From an uncultured Dehalococcoidia bacterium (lineage in GTDB: Bacteria > Chloroflexota > Dehalococcoidia > Lucifugimonadales > Lucifugimonadaceae), in the NCBI GenBank assembly GCA_951812795.1, contig OX638325.1, positions 1,636,277 through 1,700,276 on the forward strand: a stretch of 64,000 nucleotides of DNA, given 5' to 3'. This document shows, piece by piece, positions 16,603 through 24,619 of this stretch (position 1 is its first letter; each line of letters opens with the position of its first letter). The position numbers were made by a program, and so were the translations under genes. A model generated the notes under the pieces. The model saw only the letters and a list, made by a program, of their open reading frames with translations. It was not told the origin of the DNA and made no database searches.

Positions 16603-16887
16603 CTAGTGATAGTCCACGATCTCGACATCCGACGGTCCCGTTGCACCCTGGCTCCAGGTGAAGCAGACCCGCCACTGACGATTGATCCTGATCGAGTACT
16701 GACCCGCCCGCGACCCTCTCAGAGATTCCAGTCGATTGCTGGGCAGCGCTCGTAGCGTGTCCAGAGAAGGTGCCGCATTCAAGATCGAAAGCCGCCTCTC
16801 AGCCTGCTGCTCGATGCCTTGAAACGTGCCGACGAACTCTCCAGAGGCAAAACGCCGGGTCTGACGATCACGATAACTCAGTATCAC
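16603..16887 (-). CDS. higB: HigB-type toxin (RelE superfamily)
   Basis: A small mRNA interferase of about 94 residues. VILSYRDRQTRRF at the start, LRALPSNRLESLRGSRAGQYSIRINRQWRVCF in the middle and VEIVDYH at the end are HigB signatures. Family members cleave mRNA on the ribosome. GTG 16887 gives the canonical N-terminus; a TTG at 16896 with a GGA five bases before it is the alternative and adds three residues. It is transcribed first, ahead of higA. Confidence 0.92.
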   Translation of the reverse strand: MILSYRDRQTRRFASGEFVGTFQGIEQQAERRLSILNAAPSLDTLRALPSNRLESLRGSRAGQYSIRINRQWRVCFTWSQGATGPSDVEIVDYH

Positions 16888-16906
16888 GCGACACAAGAAT
16901 ATCCGT

Positions 16907-16939
16907 CGTGACGATGTACGTCAAGCGTACATCGTCACG
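16907..16939. promoter_or_regulatory. Perfect 14-bp inverted repeat upstream of higBA
   Basis: Arms CGTGACGATGTACG (16907-16920) and CGTACATCGTCACG (16926-16939) are exact reverse complements around TCAAG. The element ends about 10-20 bases from the higB start, where HigA-type antitoxins bind to repress their own operon. It could also form an RNA hairpin in the 5' leader. The operator role is inferred from position. Confidence 0.6.
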
Positions 16940-17015
16940 GTCATCAACGAACGTCTCCCCCTAACCAACACTAAATCCCCAGAATCCCTCATCAAAAAAA
17001 CCTAGTTTAGACAAC

Positions 17016-17088
17016 TCACCCCAAAAACCGCTCCCACCGCTCCTCCAACCGCCCCTCATCCGGCCGCTCCACCCGCCCCGTTGCCCTA
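17016..17088 (-). pseudogene. Possible tail of an HNH endonuclease (fragment 3)
   Basis: The minus strand reads RATGRVERPDEGRLEERWER, then FLG and a stop. This resembles the closing residues of the same HNH family as the fragments at 14891 and 16145. It runs directly into repeat DNA on its 5' side. Its position upstream of fragment 2 shows it is from another copy or a rearrangement. Confidence 0.3.
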
Positions 17089-17545
17089 CCCCTCTGGATG
17101 GACGTTCCGTCCGCTGAAGCGCCGGCTTTCGCCGGAATGACGGTTTGCTGGCGGGAGTGACGGTTTATGTGCGGGGCAACGATGTTGTTTGAACTAGGAT
17201 GGGTAGGATTTTTGAGGATGGGAAGGATGGGGGTGTTGTGTTGGTTGGGTGCTGCGGTGAATTTCGAGCATCCCCTGCGTCGCTGCGCTCCGCGTCCCAT
17301 TCGGGTGCTGTGCACAACCCTCCCCCTTGATGCCCAAGGGGGACTTAAAGGGGGTTTAGACTTGGTGTTTCGCTTTGGACGCCGTTGCCCCGCCCCTCTG
17401 GATTCCGGCTTTCGCCGGAATGACGGTGGTTGCGCACAGAACCCCTTCGCCGGGCGAAGGGGAGGGAGGCGGTGTGCTTTGTTTTTCTCTGGTTTCCTGC
17501 GTGCGCGGGGATGACGGCAGAGACCCCCTGTGATACCTTGCGCTA
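17089..17545. repeat. Composite repeat block upstream of an MFS gene
   Basis: No gene. The block holds a GCCGGCTTTCGCCGGAATGA unit near 17122, the AACTAGGATG...AGGATGG repeat at about 17190-17231, a CATCCCCTGCGT unit near 17269, and the stretch 17315-17466. That stretch is a diverged copy of the 260-base tandem unit at 61981-62500 (TTGATGCCCAAGGGGGA, then GGGGGTTTAGACTTGGTGTTT, then ATTCCGGCTTTCGCCGGAAT at 17402-17421). Confidence 0.75.
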
Positions 17546-18967
17546 ATGCCCCCCGTCTCTCGTGGACCTGCTCTCGACCCTTACCTTTTCTATGCTGGTC
17601 GCTTCACGCGTGATGCTGCACGGTGGATGATGGCGGTGCTTGCGGTCATCTATCTCGCACATATCGGGATTGCCAACACTCAGATCGGCATTATCTTCGG
17701 TGCGAGCCTCGCTGGGGGGTTCTTGCTCTCGGTCGTGGTTATGCTCACGAGTCGGGCTGTTCCAACTCGCGTGTGGGCCATCGTCCAGATGCTGATCACG
17801 GGTCTCGCGGGGATCGTCCTTATCTACTCCAGCGACCTTTGGTTGCTCATTATTGGTGGCTTTTTTGGTTCCTACGCCGCGAGCGGTGCGCACTTGGGGG
17901 GCATGTCGCAGCTGGAACAGACCGGCATTGCCGCCGTGATTCCGCAGGAGGGTCGCACCAAGGCGTACTCGATACTTACGATGTCGTCGGCTGCCGGGCG
18001 CGCTACGGGTGCGCTTTTCGCGGGACTCTCGACGCTGCTCATCAACAACCTCGAGTGGGATCCCACGGACGCGTATCAGACACTCCTGTGGGTGTACGTG
18101 GCAATCCACCTCTTCGCAACGCTCGTATATGCGCTGCTGTCTCCGGCTCGGCGAGATTCAGACCAGTCGGCGACCGATGTCCCCGTACCACCCCGTGCAT
18201 CCCCCAGCGTCTCGCTGCGCTCGACGCGTTCCCCTTGGGAAAGCGAAGAGGGGGTATGTTCGTCCTCGCTTGATGTCCAAGGGAGAGCTGAAGGCGGTTC
18301 AGACCAGCCAACGGTCTCCTCGCCCGCTCGGCGGGAGAGGGTTAGGGTGAGGGCAAGCTCCCCCATCGCCAACCCGTTTAAGGCCAAGGCTCGGCGTCCC
18401 ATCCTCACGATCTCCAGCCTGTTTGCCATCGACTCTTTCGCCGGGGGCATGATCTTCGAATCGTTTCTCAGCTTCTGGCTCTTCACTCAGTTCGGAATGT
18501 CCGCCGCCGCGATTGGAGGGCTGCTGATCGCTTCGCAGGCACTTAATATGGTTTCGCTGGCTCTCGCCCCATGGGTCGCTCGCCGCATCGGGCTGCTCAA
18601 CACGTTAGTCTTCACGCAGGTCGTCAGCAATGTCATGCTTTTGTTGTTCGCCTTCGCGCCGACCGTCATCATCGCCGTCGTTCTATGGCTCTTACGCTCG
18701 CTCTTTGACGAGATGGATGTCCCGACGCGCCAGGCGTACATGATGGGCATCACTGAATCCGACGAGCACGCGATTATGGCCGGCTCGGCGAATCTGGGAC
18801 GGGGGCTAGGACGTATTCCGAGCGCTACCGTTACCGGCTGGCTTTGGGCGGGGGCTCTGACCGTCACGCCGTGGGTCGCCTCTGGCACCATCAAGATCGC
18901 CTACGACATCGCCATTTGGCTGGCGTTTCGCCGGGTGCAAATCCCATCACCGGAACCGGAAAAATAA
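17546..18967 (+). CDS. MFS transporter interrupted in frame by repeat-derived linker
   Basis: A 473-residue major-facilitator protein. The N-terminal half (residues about 1-205) and C-terminal half (about 275-473) each contain roughly six membrane helices. The second half has the LLRSLFDEMDVPTRQAYMMG and ANLGRGLGRIPS segments seen in Chloroflexota and archaeal relatives. Between them, residues about 214-272 are low-complexity Ser/Arg/Glu sequence encoded by interspersed repeat DNA (18186-18362). The reading frame is preserved, so the protein may still fold, with the insert in the central cytoplasmic loop. Substrate unknown. ATG 17546 is the first in-frame start. The MOSC gene follows by 10 bases. 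Confidence 0.85.
   Translation: MPPVSRGPALDPYLFYAGRFTRDAARWMMAVLAVIYLAHIGIANTQIGIIFGASLAGGFLLSVVVMLTSRAVPTRVWAIVQMLITGLAGIVLIYSSDLWLLIIGGFFGSYAASGAHLGGMSQLEQTGIAAVIPQEGRTKAYSILTMSSAAGRATGALFAGLSTLLINNLEWDPTDAYQTLLWVYVAIHLFATLVYALLSPARRDSDQSATDVPVPPRASPSVSLRSTRSPWESEEGVCSSSLDVQGRAEGGSDQPTVSSPARRERVRVRASSPIANPFKAKARRPILTISSLFAIDSFAGGMIFESFLSFWLFTQFGMSAAAIGGLLIASQALNMVSLALAPWVARRIGLLNTLVFTQVVSNVMLLLFAFAPTVIIAVVLWLLRSLFDEMDVPTRQAYMMGITESDEHAIMAGSANLGRGLGRIPSATVTGWLWAGALTVTPWVASGTIKIAYDIAIWLAFRRVQIPSPEPEK
18186..18362. repeat. Repeat element inserted in frame inside the MFS gene
   Basis: This segment carries, in order, the CATCCCCC-AGCGTCTCGCTGCGCTCGACGCGT unit, a TTGATGTCCAAGGGAGAGCT unit and the reverse form of the GCGGGAGAGGGTTAGGGTGAGGGC hairpin element. 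All three are otherwise seen in spacers (for example 54097-54243 and 54373-54404). The insertion has no stop and keeps frame. Confidence 0.75.
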
Positions 18968-18977
18968 AATCTCCAAA

Positions 18978-19769
18978 ATGCAAGTTGTAGCTCTTTACCG
19001 CCATCCCATAAAATCCTTCCCCGCCGAGCACTGCGACGCCATCGAGATCACGGCGGATGGTCGCGTGGTCGGAGACCGTGTCTTAGGCTTCCGTTTCGAT
19101 GATGCCGGGCCTCCTAACGATGTCGAATGGCGACGCAAGACTTGGTTCGCATCTCTTCAGCACTCGCCCGAACTGGCCCTTCTGCGTTGCGGGTACGACT
19201 CATCTTCACGTCGCATCTGGATCCGCCTGCCCGATAGGTCCGAAGTCATCGAGGGCAGCATCGACGAACCCGGTGACCGTCTCCGCATCGAGCACCTTTT
19301 CAACGATTGGTACGCGGAAATTGACGGCACTCCATCCGCCCTCGGCCGGCGCAAACTTCCGCTGCGCCTCGTAGGCGACGGCACCAACGGCCGCTTCCAC
19401 GACACGTCCGCGGGTTTGACCACGCTCCACTCACGCGAGAGTCTGGCCGATCTCGCCAAAGCTGCGGAGGTTGGCGACATCTCCGAACTCCGCTTTCGCT
19501 CCAACATCGCGATTCAAGGCTGCACGCCATGGCAAGAACTGAGCTGGCCCGGCAGCAACATCCAGATTGGCGCAATGCAGTTCCGAGTTCGAAAAACCGT
19601 TACCCGCTGCCTAGCCACGCACGTCGAACCCCAATCCGGGCAACGCGACATCGACATCATGGGTACCTTGACGCGCATCATCGGCCAAACCGAGCCGCAA
19701 TTCGCCGTCTCGCTAGTCGCCAAAACTCCCGGCACCATCCACATCGGGGATGGGGTTAGGATCATTTGA
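18978..19769 (+). CDS. MOSC-domain molybdenum-cofactor protein
   Basis: A 263-residue protein. A beta-rich N-terminal MOSC_N-like domain starts MQVVALYRHPIKSF. The C-terminal MOSC domain has the family features LRFRSNIAIQG, the KTVTRCLATHVEP motif with the conserved Cys, and the closing GTIHIGDGVRI. MOSC proteins carry sulfur or the molybdenum cofactor, as in the mARC and molybdenum-cofactor sulfurase C-terminal families, and often reduce N-hydroxylated compounds. The partner is unknown. The start ATG 18978 is 10 bases after the MFS stop, suggesting one transcript, though a functional link is not evident. Confidence 0.88.
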   Translation: MQVVALYRHPIKSFPAEHCDAIEITADGRVVGDRVLGFRFDDAGPPNDVEWRRKTWFASLQHSPELALLRCGYDSSSRRIWIRLPDRSEVIEGSIDEPGDRLRIEHLFNDWYAEIDGTPSALGRRKLPLRLVGDGTNGRFHDTSAGLTTLHSRESLADLAKAAEVGDISELRFRSNIAIQGCTPWQELSWPGSNIQIGAMQFRVRKTVTRCLATHVEPQSGQRDIDIMGTLTRIIGQTEPQFAVSLVAKTPGTIHIGDGVRII

Positions 19770-19777
19770 AGCCGTGG

Positions 19778-20716
19778 TTAACCCAACCGACCACTATCGA
19801 AATGCGTCCGCAGGTCCGGGTTCGCCACGATGTAGTCCTTGGTGTGCATCACTATGTTCTCTTGCAGCTGGATCGACATCCCACCATCGACTGGCAATAC
19901 GACACCAGTGATGAATGAGGCGTCCGGCGAACAGAGGAAAGCGATCGCATTCGCGATATCCGCCGGGACTCCGGTGCGCCTCACTGGGTAGTGCCGCTCG
20001 AACAGTCCGAACCCGGCGTCGTTACCTAGCTCTGCCCACATCGCCTCGCCGCGCTCCGTCACGATGTGCCCCGGCGCAATCGCGTTCACTGTGATCCCCA
20101 ACGGTCCGAAATCCACCGCCATCTGCCGCGTCAGACCAACTACGGCCGCCTTTCCAGCCTCATAAACCAATGCCCGTGGCGCCTGTAACAGCCCATGCAC
20201 TGAAGAGATATTCACGATCCGTCCGACTTCCATCTTCGGAGGGTTCCCATGCCTGCGACCCGCACCCTTCCACTCCGGGATTTCGAATGTGTCTGGTGTT
20301 CCCGATTCCTCCATCGCCGGGATGCCGTACTTGGCACCCAAGAATTGTGCGCCAACCAGCAGGTCCATGCCCGACCGCCAGGCATCGGGTTCGACATCGA
20401 CCGCCGAACCGTCGCTGCCGGCACCCCCGCCGTAAGCGTTCTGGATTAAGATGTCCAACCGCCCGTACTCATCAACGCACCGCGCAACCATAGCCTTGGC
20501 AACATCTTCTTGAGCCACGTCGCCGATCATGTACGACGCGGAACCACCGGCGTCGTTGATCCGCTGCGCGTTGCGCTGGGCGGCCTCCTCGACGATATCG
20601 ACGATCAATATGCTGGCACCGTCGTCCGCCAAGCGTCGCGCTGTCCCTCCGCCGATACCTTGTGCGCCTCCAGTGACGATTCCCGCCCGCCCGGCAAGTG
20701 GTTTGTGATGTGACAT
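19778..20716 (-). CDS. Short-chain dehydrogenase/reductase
   Basis: A 312-residue NAD(P)-dependent SDR. The cofactor loop TGGAQGIGGGTARRLAD lies near the N-terminus, the second-strand acidic residue is in ILIVDIVEEA, the catalytic Ser is in IVNISSVHG and the YxxxK pair in ALVYEAGKAAVVG. The closing motif SFITGVVLPVDGGMS is typical of classical SDRs. The stretch at about residues 100-165 is longer than usual and carries an inserted loop. The tail (about 30 residues past DGGMS) is also extended. The start is ATG 20716; an in-frame ATG at 20758 would add 14 residues. Substrate unknown. It converges on the MOSC gene with an 8-base gap. Confidence 0.9.
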   Translation of the reverse strand: MSHHKPLAGRAGIVTGGAQGIGGGTARRLADDGASILIVDIVEEAAQRNAQRINDAGGSASYMIGDVAQEDVAKAMVARCVDEYGRLDILIQNAYGGGAGSDGSAVDVEPDAWRSGMDLLVGAQFLGAKYGIPAMEESGTPDTFEIPEWKGAGRRHGNPPKMEVGRIVNISSVHGLLQAPRALVYEAGKAAVVGLTRQMAVDFGPLGITVNAIAPGHIVTERGEAMWAELGNDAGFGLFERHYPVRRTGVPADIANAIAFLCSPDASFITGVVLPVDGGMSIQLQENIVMHTKDYIVANPDLRTHFDSGRLG

Positions 20717-20805
20717 TAGCTCTGAAATTTCCTTGGTCTTGAACAGCTTGATGCGCATATCTTACATCCAACCATACCCCTGCCATGCGGTATCGTTGTA
20801 ATCAG

Positions 20806-21429
20806 ATGCCACGCGTCAATCCCATCTCCAGCCGCGCCGTTTTCCTCCGCAGCACGTTATTGCTGACGGTCATGGCCATTACGCTTCTCGCCGCGACTTC
20901 AACCCTCGCGCAACCACTGACTCTCACCTCCGGACCGTTCGAAATCGTCGCCGACGAATCCGTCGGCAACTATCGGGTAATCGTTCACCAATCCCCTGAA
21001 AGGGTCATCATCGGCGCTCTTGCATACGCCGTCCAAGTCCATGATCGGGAAACCAATGACAATGTGGGCGATGCAATCGTAAAGATCTACGCAACGCCTT
21101 CCGAGCACGGCACGCGACAAGTGGCGCCCGCCCTCAACTCGCCCGCCGACCGCGAGTACTACGTCGGCAGACTCGAGATCGAAGAAAAAGGCGTCTGGGC
21201 GATCGATGTTGTTGTCGAGCATCCGGAATACGGCGAAGCGACTCTTACTCTCGCCACCGAAGTGTTCGAGCGCTCCAGGGGGGGCGACAACCTAGTTCTC
21301 GGCACTATCCTGTGGGTCTTTGTCTCCATTGCCTTCGTTGCCATCGCCTTCTACCTAGTCAGAAAATCAAAACGGGCGCGAATCGAGCTTGAGCGCGTTC
21401 GCAACCGACCTCAGCAACCCGACGCCTAA
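20806..21429 (+). CDS. Membrane-anchored extracytoplasmic protein, unknown function
   Basis: A 207-residue protein with an N-terminal signal (VFLRSTLLLTVMAITLLAAT, cleavage plausible after STLAQ), an extracytoplasmic beta-rich region (about residues 35-165) and one C-terminal membrane helix (ILWVFVSIAFVAIAFYLV), followed by a short Lys/Arg-rich cytoplasmic tail. The central region, with GNYRVIVHQSPE and VGDAIVKIYA, looks like an immunoglobulin-like fold. No family is recognised. The 3' end is 16 bases ahead of the next gene. ATG 20806 is preferred over the in-frame ATG 20785 because it gives a shorter n-region. Confidence 0.75.
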   Translation: MPRVNPISSRAVFLRSTLLLTVMAITLLAATSTLAQPLTLTSGPFEIVADESVGNYRVIVHQSPERVIIGALAYAVQVHDRETNDNVGDAIVKIYATPSEHGTRQVAPALNSPADREYYVGRLEIEEKGVWAIDVVVEHPEYGEATLTLATEVFERSRGGDNLVLGTILWVFVSIAFVAIAFYLVRKSKRARIELERVRNRPQQPDA

Positions 21430-21445
21430 ACAGAGGAATCGATCA

Positions 21446-22648
21446 ATGTCTCAAATCACCAACGTACGGATTCGACACGTCTTCGGCTCCTTCGAGACCG
21501 AGGGCGAGTTCTGGGAAGACCGTCTCGTCATGCCGCTCGACGTTTATGAGGAGTTTCGCGTGTCCAAGCGGCGCGCCAACGTGGTCACTGAGCAGGGCCA
21601 ACCCAACCGGATGGATCACGACGCGTATTTCATTCAGATCGAGACCGACGATGGCGCGATCGGTATCGGCGGCCCGGTCGAAGAGACTGTGGCCTATTTG
21701 GTCGATAAGCAACTCGCCCCGCTCCTCCTAAACCGCGATCCGCTGGCCACCGAGTTCCTTTGGGACATCATGCACCGTTCGCAGGTTCACGGACGGCACG
21801 GACAAGCCATGATGGCGATATCCGTCGTGGACTGCGCGCTCTGGGATCTGAAGGGCAGAGCCCTCGATGTGCCCGTCTACACTCTGCTTGGCGGGCCGAC
21901 CCGCGACAAAGTACCGGCTTACGCCTCCATGCTTGGCTTCAATGTCACCGACATGGGACTGGTAAGAGAACGCGCAGCATGGGCAAAGTCACTCGGTTAC
22001 ACCGCGCAGAAGTGGTTCTTCCGTCACGGTCCAATGTCTGGCCATGACGGCTTCGAGGCCAACGTCGCGATGGTCGAAACCCTCCGAGATGAACTCGGCG
22101 ACGGTTACGACATCATGCTCGATTGCTGGCAGGCGATGGACGTCAACTACGTGCTGAAACTCGCCGGAGCCATCGAAGACTGCGAACCGCGCTGGCTCGA
22201 AGAGGTCGCCATGCCTGATCGCATCGACTCTTACCGCAAGATCCGCGAGAGAACCAACATCCCGATCTCTGGGGCGGAGCATGAATACACCCGCTGGGGT
22301 TTCAAGCGCTTCATCGATGCCGAAGCCCTCGATATCCTGCAACCCGACATCTACTGGGCCGGCGGAATCTCGGAAACCCTCAAGATCATGGCCCTCGCCA
22401 CCGCCGCCGACCTCATCACCATCCCCCACGGCCACTCCTCACCTTCCGGCATCCACGTCTCAGTAACCCAATCACCCATCCACACCCCTTACCAAGAGTT
22501 CCTCATCAAGTGGAACCGCATCCACCAACACTTCCTGGCCGATCCGATCAACCCTGTCGATGGCCACATCGCAATCCCAACCGGACCCGGCATCGGTATG
22601 GACTTGGACAGCGACAAAATCGAGCGAGAAGAGGAGCCGGGTTGGTAG
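21446..22648 (+). CDS. Enolase-superfamily dehydratase, L-rhamnonate-dehydratase-like
   Basis: A 400-residue acid-sugar dehydratase. Barrel motifs follow the rhamnonate-dehydratase subgroup: IMLDCWQAMDVNYVLKLA, RWLEEVAMPD, ISGAEHEYTRWG, DILQPDIYWAGGISE and TIPHGHSSPSG with the catalytic His. Asp, Glu and Glu in the first three are the Mg ligands. L-rhamnonate dehydratases yield 2-keto-3-deoxy-L-rhamnonate, but related substrates are common. AGAGGA eight bases before ATG 21446 sets the start. With the gene at 8073 it gives two distinct sugar-acid dehydratases in the window, which is one reason for the SAR202-like inference. Confidence 0.9.
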   Translation: MSQITNVRIRHVFGSFETEGEFWEDRLVMPLDVYEEFRVSKRRANVVTEQGQPNRMDHDAYFIQIETDDGAIGIGGPVEETVAYLVDKQLAPLLLNRDPLATEFLWDIMHRSQVHGRHGQAMMAISVVDCALWDLKGRALDVPVYTLLGGPTRDKVPAYASMLGFNVTDMGLVRERAAWAKSLGYTAQKWFFRHGPMSGHDGFEANVAMVETLRDELGDGYDIMLDCWQAMDVNYVLKLAGAIEDCEPRWLEEVAMPDRIDSYRKIRERTNIPISGAEHEYTRWGFKRFIDAEALDILQPDIYWAGGISETLKIMALATAADLITIPHGHSSPSGIHVSVTQSPIHTPYQEFLIKWNRIHQHFLADPINPVDGHIAIPTGPGIGMDLDSDKIEREEEPGW

Positions 22649-22656
22649 AAGAACAC

Positions 22657-22685
22657 TTGACACCTGTAACGTTACAGGTTACATT
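22657..22685 (+). promoter_or_regulatory. Promoter with palindromic operator for the second higBA
   Basis: TTGACA (22657-22662) and TACATT (22680-22685) are separated by exactly 17 bases, a near-consensus sigma-70 promoter. The spacer is almost wholly occupied by the perfect palindrome ACCTGTAACGTTACAGGT (22662-22679), so a repressor bound there would block RNA polymerase. The HigA protein encoded at 22984 is the obvious candidate. The higB ATG begins 7 bases after the -10 box, so the transcript is likely leaderless or nearly so. Confidence 0.75.
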
Positions 22686-22692
22686 TTGAGTA

Positions 22693-22971
22693 ATGATCGT
22701 CAGTTTTCGTAACCGGGGACTTGAGCGGTTTTACGACCACGGTGATCGGAGACGCCTGAATCCGAACCACATCAATCGGATCAAGGCGATCCTTTCACTA
22801 CTTGACATGGCTCGCGAACCGACGGAACTGGATGTGAGCGGACTTTATTTGCACCGACTCCGCGGTGCTCGATACGACACGTGGTCGGTCCGAGTTTCGG
22901 CGAATTGGCGTATCACCTTTCGATTCGAAGGTAGCGACGTATCCGACGTCGACCTAGTGGATTACCACTGA
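22693..22971 (+). CDS. higB: HigB-type toxin (RelE superfamily), second pair
   Basis: A 92-residue toxin: MIVSFRNRGLERFYDHGD at the start, LYLHRLRGARYDTWSVRVSANWRITF in the centre and VDLVDYH at the end. Family members are ribosome-dependent mRNA interferases. It differs clearly from the copy at 16603, so it is not a recent duplication. The start ATG is immediately downstream of a strong promoter with embedded operator. The antitoxin gene follows by 12 bases. Confidence 0.93.
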   Translation: MIVSFRNRGLERFYDHGDRRRLNPNHINRIKAILSLLDMAREPTELDVSGLYLHRLRGARYDTWSVRVSANWRITFRFEGSDVSDVDLVDYH

Positions 22972-22983
22972 GGAGTAGCGAAA

Positions 22984-23298
22984 ATGCCGATGAAAGACCC
23001 TCCGCACCCCGGCGAAACAGTTCGGACGTTGTGCCTCGAACCAACGAATCTCACGATCACTGATGCGGCGAAGAAATTGGGCGTTAGCCGCAAGCATTTC
23101 TCAGATTTAGTCAACTGCAAAACCGGTATCTCCCCCGAGATGGCAATCCGAATATCCAAAGTCTTCGGCGGTAGTCCGCGAGTGTGGTACATGGCTCAAG
23201 CAACCTACGATTTGGCCCAAGCAATGGAACGCGCGGACGAGATCCAGCTTGAACCGTTGTGGCCACCCGAGGAAGCGGAGGAGCAAGTGGCGGCTTGA
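22984..23298 (+). CDS. higA: HigA-type antitoxin, second pair
   Basis: A 104-residue XRE-family antitoxin. DPPHPGETVRTLCLEPTNLT opens the HigA fold. The helix-turn-helix is AAKKLGVSRKHFSDLVNCKTG, and WYMAQATYDLAQAM matches the family's C-terminal helix. An acidic tail follows. It should bind HigB and the palindrome at 22662-22679. A GAGGAG element sits a few bases before the start region; ATG 22984 and ATG 22990 are both possible. Confidence 0.93.
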   Translation: MPMKDPPHPGETVRTLCLEPTNLTITDAAKKLGVSRKHFSDLVNCKTGISPEMAIRISKVFGGSPRVWYMAQATYDLAQAMERADEIQLEPLWPPEEAEEQVAA

Positions 23299-23334
23299 TG
23301 CGGCTCCGACGCCAGGATGATTGGGTCTCCCGGA

Positions 23335-24597
23335 TTAACCCCCAAACCTCTCAATCACCAAACAGGCGTTCTGCCCGCCAAAACCAAAGCTGTTCGACAA
23401 CGTCACGTCGACCTTTGTGTCCCGCGCCACGTTCGGAATGTAGTCCAGATCGCAGTCGGGGTCGGGGGTGTCTAGGTTGATGGTTGGGTGCAGTACTTGG
23501 TCGCGGATGCTTAGCATGCATGCCAATGCCTCCATCGAGCCAGAGGCTCCCAAGGAGTGCCCGGTCATGGATTTGGTGCTGCTGACGGGAGTGTTGTAGG
23601 CGTGGTCGCCAAATGCCCGTTTGATTGCCAGGGTCTCTGACTTGTCGTTCAATGGCGTCGAAGTTCCGTGCGCGTTGATGTAGTCGATATCGTCGATATT
23701 CCGCTCCGCGTCCGCCAGCGCCAACTTGATCGCTAGCGCGGCACCCTTGCCCTCGTCGTGCGGTTGGACCAGATGAAATGCATCCGAAGAGACGCCCCAA
23801 CCGGTCACCTCAGCGTAAATCTCTGCCCCGCGTGCCTTGGCATGCGCCAGACTCTCCATGACGAACATCGCCGACCCTTCCGCGGGTACAAAGCCGTCGC
23901 GATCGGCATCAAATGGCCGTGACGCCTCAGACGGAGGGCAATCCCGCGTCGACAAGGCGTGAATCGTGGAGAACCCACCCATGCCGAGTTCGCAGATTCC
24001 CGCCTCCGAACCACCCGTCAAAATCACGTCGGCCGCGCCGCGTCGTATCACCTCTGCCGCTTCGCCGATCGCCTGCGTGCTCGCCGCGCACGCGGTGACG
24101 CAGGTATTCGTGTAGCCGAGCAACCCAAACACGCGGCTAACGTTTGCCGAGCACATATTGACCAACATGACCGGGATGTAGAAGGGGCTGATCCTCAACG
24201 CGCCGCGTTTAGCCTTCAATGTGGCCTGTTCATCCGTCTCCGGCAATCCGCCAGCACCACATCCGATCAACACTCCTACCCGTTCGCGATCTTCAGATTC
24301 GAGATCCAGGCCCGCGTTCTTTATCGCCTGGTCCGACGCGTGCAATGCGAACTGCGAGAAACGACCCATCCGGCGCGCTTCGCGGCGATTTATCAATCCG
24401 CCTTCGGTCGGATCGAATTCCTGGACCTCTCCCGACACCTTGCAAGGAAACGGCGAAGGATCGATGACCGTCATCGGCCTGGCACCCGATACGCCGTTCT
24501 TAAGATTCGTCCAGAACTCTTCCGGTGACTTCCCAACGCACGTCATCGCACCCATTCCGGTAATCACTGCTCTGCGTTCGTCTGGGTATCTGCTCAT
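23335..24597 (-). CDS. fabF: Beta-ketoacyl-ACP synthase II
   Basis: A 420-residue thiolase-fold condensing enzyme of type II fatty-acid synthesis. The catalytic Cys is in CVTACAASTQAIGEA and the two His residues are in NAHGTSTPLNDKSE and TKSMTGHSLGASGSME. The protein closes with the usual SFGFGGQNACLVIERF. It elongates acyl-ACP with malonyl-ACP in the cytoplasm as a homodimer. ATG 24597 gives the canonical RRAVITGMGA start; the frame extends five codons upstream. No other fab gene is adjacent. The gene upstream is folC. Confidence 0.95.
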   Translation of the reverse strand: MSRYPDERRAVITGMGAMTCVGKSPEEFWTNLKNGVSGARPMTVIDPSPFPCKVSGEVQEFDPTEGGLINRREARRMGRFSQFALHASDQAIKNAGLDLESEDRERVGVLIGCGAGGLPETDEQATLKAKRGALRISPFYIPVMLVNMCSANVSRVFGLLGYTNTCVTACAASTQAIGEAAEVIRRGAADVILTGGSEAGICELGMGGFSTIHALSTRDCPPSEASRPFDADRDGFVPAEGSAMFVMESLAHAKARGAEIYAEVTGWGVSSDAFHLVQPHDEGKGAALAIKLALADAERNIDDIDYINAHGTSTPLNDKSETLAIKRAFGDHAYNTPVSSTKSMTGHSLGASGSMEALACMLSIRDQVLHPTINLDTPDPDCDLDYIPNVARDTKVDVTLSNSFGFGGQNACLVIERFGG

Positions 24598-24619
24598 CGG
24601 ATCCTTTCGCACTCCTTAG

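Noticed and set aside
23299-23334. Terminator or small gene between higA-2 and fabF
   Set aside because: The gap is only about 36 bases and shows no stem-loop with a T-run.
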